This document shows positions 7,970 to 8,935 of a stretch of 8,935 nt of DNA, in pieces. Source of the DNA: Methylococcaceae bacterium (GTDB lineage: Bacteria; Pseudomonadota; Gammaproteobacteria; Methylococcales; Methylomonadaceae); contig PMDM01000163.1 in assembly GCA_003155565.1 (NCBI GenBank), forward strand, positions 14,212 through 23,146, given 5' to 3'. The translations under genes were made by a program, and so were the position numbers. A model generated the notes under the pieces. The model did no database searches. It was not told where the DNA came from and was given only the letters and a program-made list of their open reading frames with translations. Each line of letters starts with the position of its first letter. Position 1 is the first letter of the stretch.

Positions 7970-8935
7970 TTTTTTAACGTAGTTCCGGCGGGTTTAAAAC
8001 TGTGCAGGTCAACGGTTTGCTCTGCAACATCAGTTGCACAACCCCAATCCAGCGGCTGGTCTTGGTTGAAGCGTTTACCTAACTGCCAGGCAATTTCTGC
8101 CCGTGCTAACTCCACTCCCAAATAAAACGCATGTCCGGGATCATTTTCAACTGCCAGTTTGGGATACAGGTCAAATGGGTCAGTTGCGGTATGGAAACCG
8201 TCACGGTTAAAGAGATGAATGCCTTCTGCGCTGGTTTGGATGCGATAGCTAGGGTCGGTGATCTGGTCAGCCAGTTCCTTGATTTCATCTGCTGAATAAG
8301 GAAACGGCGAGGTTTCGTGCAAGGCCATCAGGCTAGCATCAATATGCTTGGGCAAGGTATCCTGTTCTTTCGCTGCATACATGATGCGCCGTGCCTTATC
8401 CGCTTCCTTGACTGCGCGGCAAGCATGGCGGCTGACTTCGGTGGCAAGTATCTGGTTGATATTGAGTTCCGAGCAAATGCCCAGCAGCAAGGCATTCATC
8501 CCTGCCGTGTCGGCATGGGTCAATTCGGTAATATTGCCCACACCCAGCATCATTTCAATATCAGGATGTTTTTTCCTGACCTCATAATAGCGCACAATGG
8601 ATTCGGTAAAGCCGTAATGAATAGGATCGAGGATAGGATCGACGATGAATGGGCGATTTTTGCCCTGCATGATATTGATTGCACGGTCTAAGGAAGCCAA
8701 GTCTTCATGCATTTCAGGAATCAAGATCGGCGTTGCGGCAACTTCATCGGCGATCCATAAGGTATTTTCGTGCAGGCTGAGTAGATAATCAGCCCCCGCT
8801 TTGCCGCCCCGAAGTAAATCCTCGCTATTTAAGGAATCAATACTGACAGTAAAACCTTGCTGTTTTAATGCCTGTATCGCTTCTTCCATGTGCGGAAAAT
8901 CCGTGCTGGGCAAGCAGCCTATGTCGATTACGTCA
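7966..8935 (-). CDS. Dihydropteroate-synthase-like pterin-binding protein of the H4MPT pathway (partial)
   Basis: About 322 C-terminal residues are visible. The frame runs open to the window edge, so the TTG at 8911-8913 is not the true start. The visible part resembles the pterin-binding TIM barrel of the archaeal and methylotroph dihydropteroate-synthase-related family (DUF6513-containing in bacteria), whose members are usually 450-500 residues. Motifs from the edge are DVIDIGC, GFTVSIDSL, AGADYLLSLHEN, FIVDPILDPIHYGF, MMLGVGNITELTHADTAGMN and ILATEVSRHACRAVKEAD. The likely role is in tetrahydromethanopterin assembly, by analogy with folate DHPS, which joins a pterin to an aminobenzoate compound. 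The exact step is unproven. It is the first visible gene of the overlapping minus-strand operon. Its stop overlaps the DUF447 start (ATGA), and the last codons contain an A7 run. The promoter lies outside the window. Confidence 0.85.
   Translation of the reverse strand, partial: DVIDIGCLPSTDFPHMEEAIQALKQQGFTVSIDSLNSEDLLRGGKAGADYLLSLHENTLWIADEVAATPILIPEMHEDLASLDRAINIMQGKNRPFIVDPILDPIHYGFTESIVRYYEVRKKHPDIEMMLGVGNITELTHADTAGMNALLLGICSELNINQILATEVSRHACRAVKEADKARRIMYAAKEQDTLPKHIDASLMALHETSPFPYSADEIKELADQITDPSYRIQTSAEGIHLFNRDGFHTATDPFDLYPKLAVENDPGHAFYLGVELARAEIAWQLGKRFNQDQPLDWGCATDVAEQTVDLHSFKPAGTTLKK
7969..7975 (-). other. A7 slippery heptamer at the DHPS-like/DUF447 junction
   Basis: On the minus strand the DHPS-like gene ends ACG TTA AAA AAA TGA, so A-AAA-AAA sits in the phase of an X-XXY-YYZ slippery site immediately before the stop. 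A -1 slip would place the ribosome on the ATG of the DUF447 gene, in its frame, and yield a fusion protein. The sequence is certain. Whether slipping occurs is not: no obvious stimulatory hairpin follows, and only a weak GGA lies about eight bases upstream. Confidence 0.35.

Noticed and set aside
8911..8913. TTG as the start of the DHPS-like gene
   Set aside because: The upstream frame is open to the edge and encodes DVIDIGC, a motif expected inside the pterin-binding barrel, so the true start is beyond the window.

Overview
The window looks like a chromosomal segment of a methylotrophic gammaproteobacterium, most probably a type I (RuMP-cycle) methanotroph of the Methylococcales. The main evidence is a minus-strand cluster from the tetrahydromethanopterin/methanofuran cofactor pathway (MfnB, a DUF447 protein and a dihydropteroate-synthase-like protein). 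In bacteria this set is typical of C1 oxidisers. It lies near hexose-phosphate genes (6-phosphogluconate dehydrogenase, hexose-6-phosphate mutarotase) and a MaeB-type malic enzyme. Genus cannot be settled from the sequence alone, and a methylotrophic betaproteobacterium is not excluded.

Layout. 1-267 (-) is the N-terminus of a short-type, probably NAD-dependent 6-phosphogluconate dehydrogenase that runs off the left edge. It is divergent from 468-1433 (+), a YeaD-type D-hexose-6-phosphate mutarotase. The gap between them carries an imperfect dyad. 1440-1625 (+) holds what appears to be the decayed 3' end of priA. Overlapping and just past its end is a candidate promoter for 1672-3996 (+), a full-length malic enzyme with a C-terminal phosphotransacetylase-like domain. 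This gene converges on the minus-strand operon. Read in its own direction, right to left, the operon is: DHPS-like protein (8935-7966, N-terminus outside the window), DUF447 protein (7969-7406), mfnB (7409-6729), then a large membrane-bound hybrid histidine kinase (6729-4141).

How the genes fit together. The RuMP cycle yields hexose phosphates, which the mutarotase and 6-phosphogluconate dehydrogenase act on in the oxidative branch. Malic enzyme links the C4 and C3 pools. The operon makes the cofactors that carry formaldehyde carbon to formate. All four operon genes overlap their neighbours (ATGA, ATGA, TGATG), so the sensor kinase appears translationally coupled to cofactor biosynthesis. This is the most unusual arrangement here. 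A second point is the A7 heptamer at the DHPS-like/DUF447 junction: it sits in the correct frame for a -1 slip that would fuse the two proteins. No tRNA, rRNA, CRISPR array, insertion sequence or phage gene was seen.
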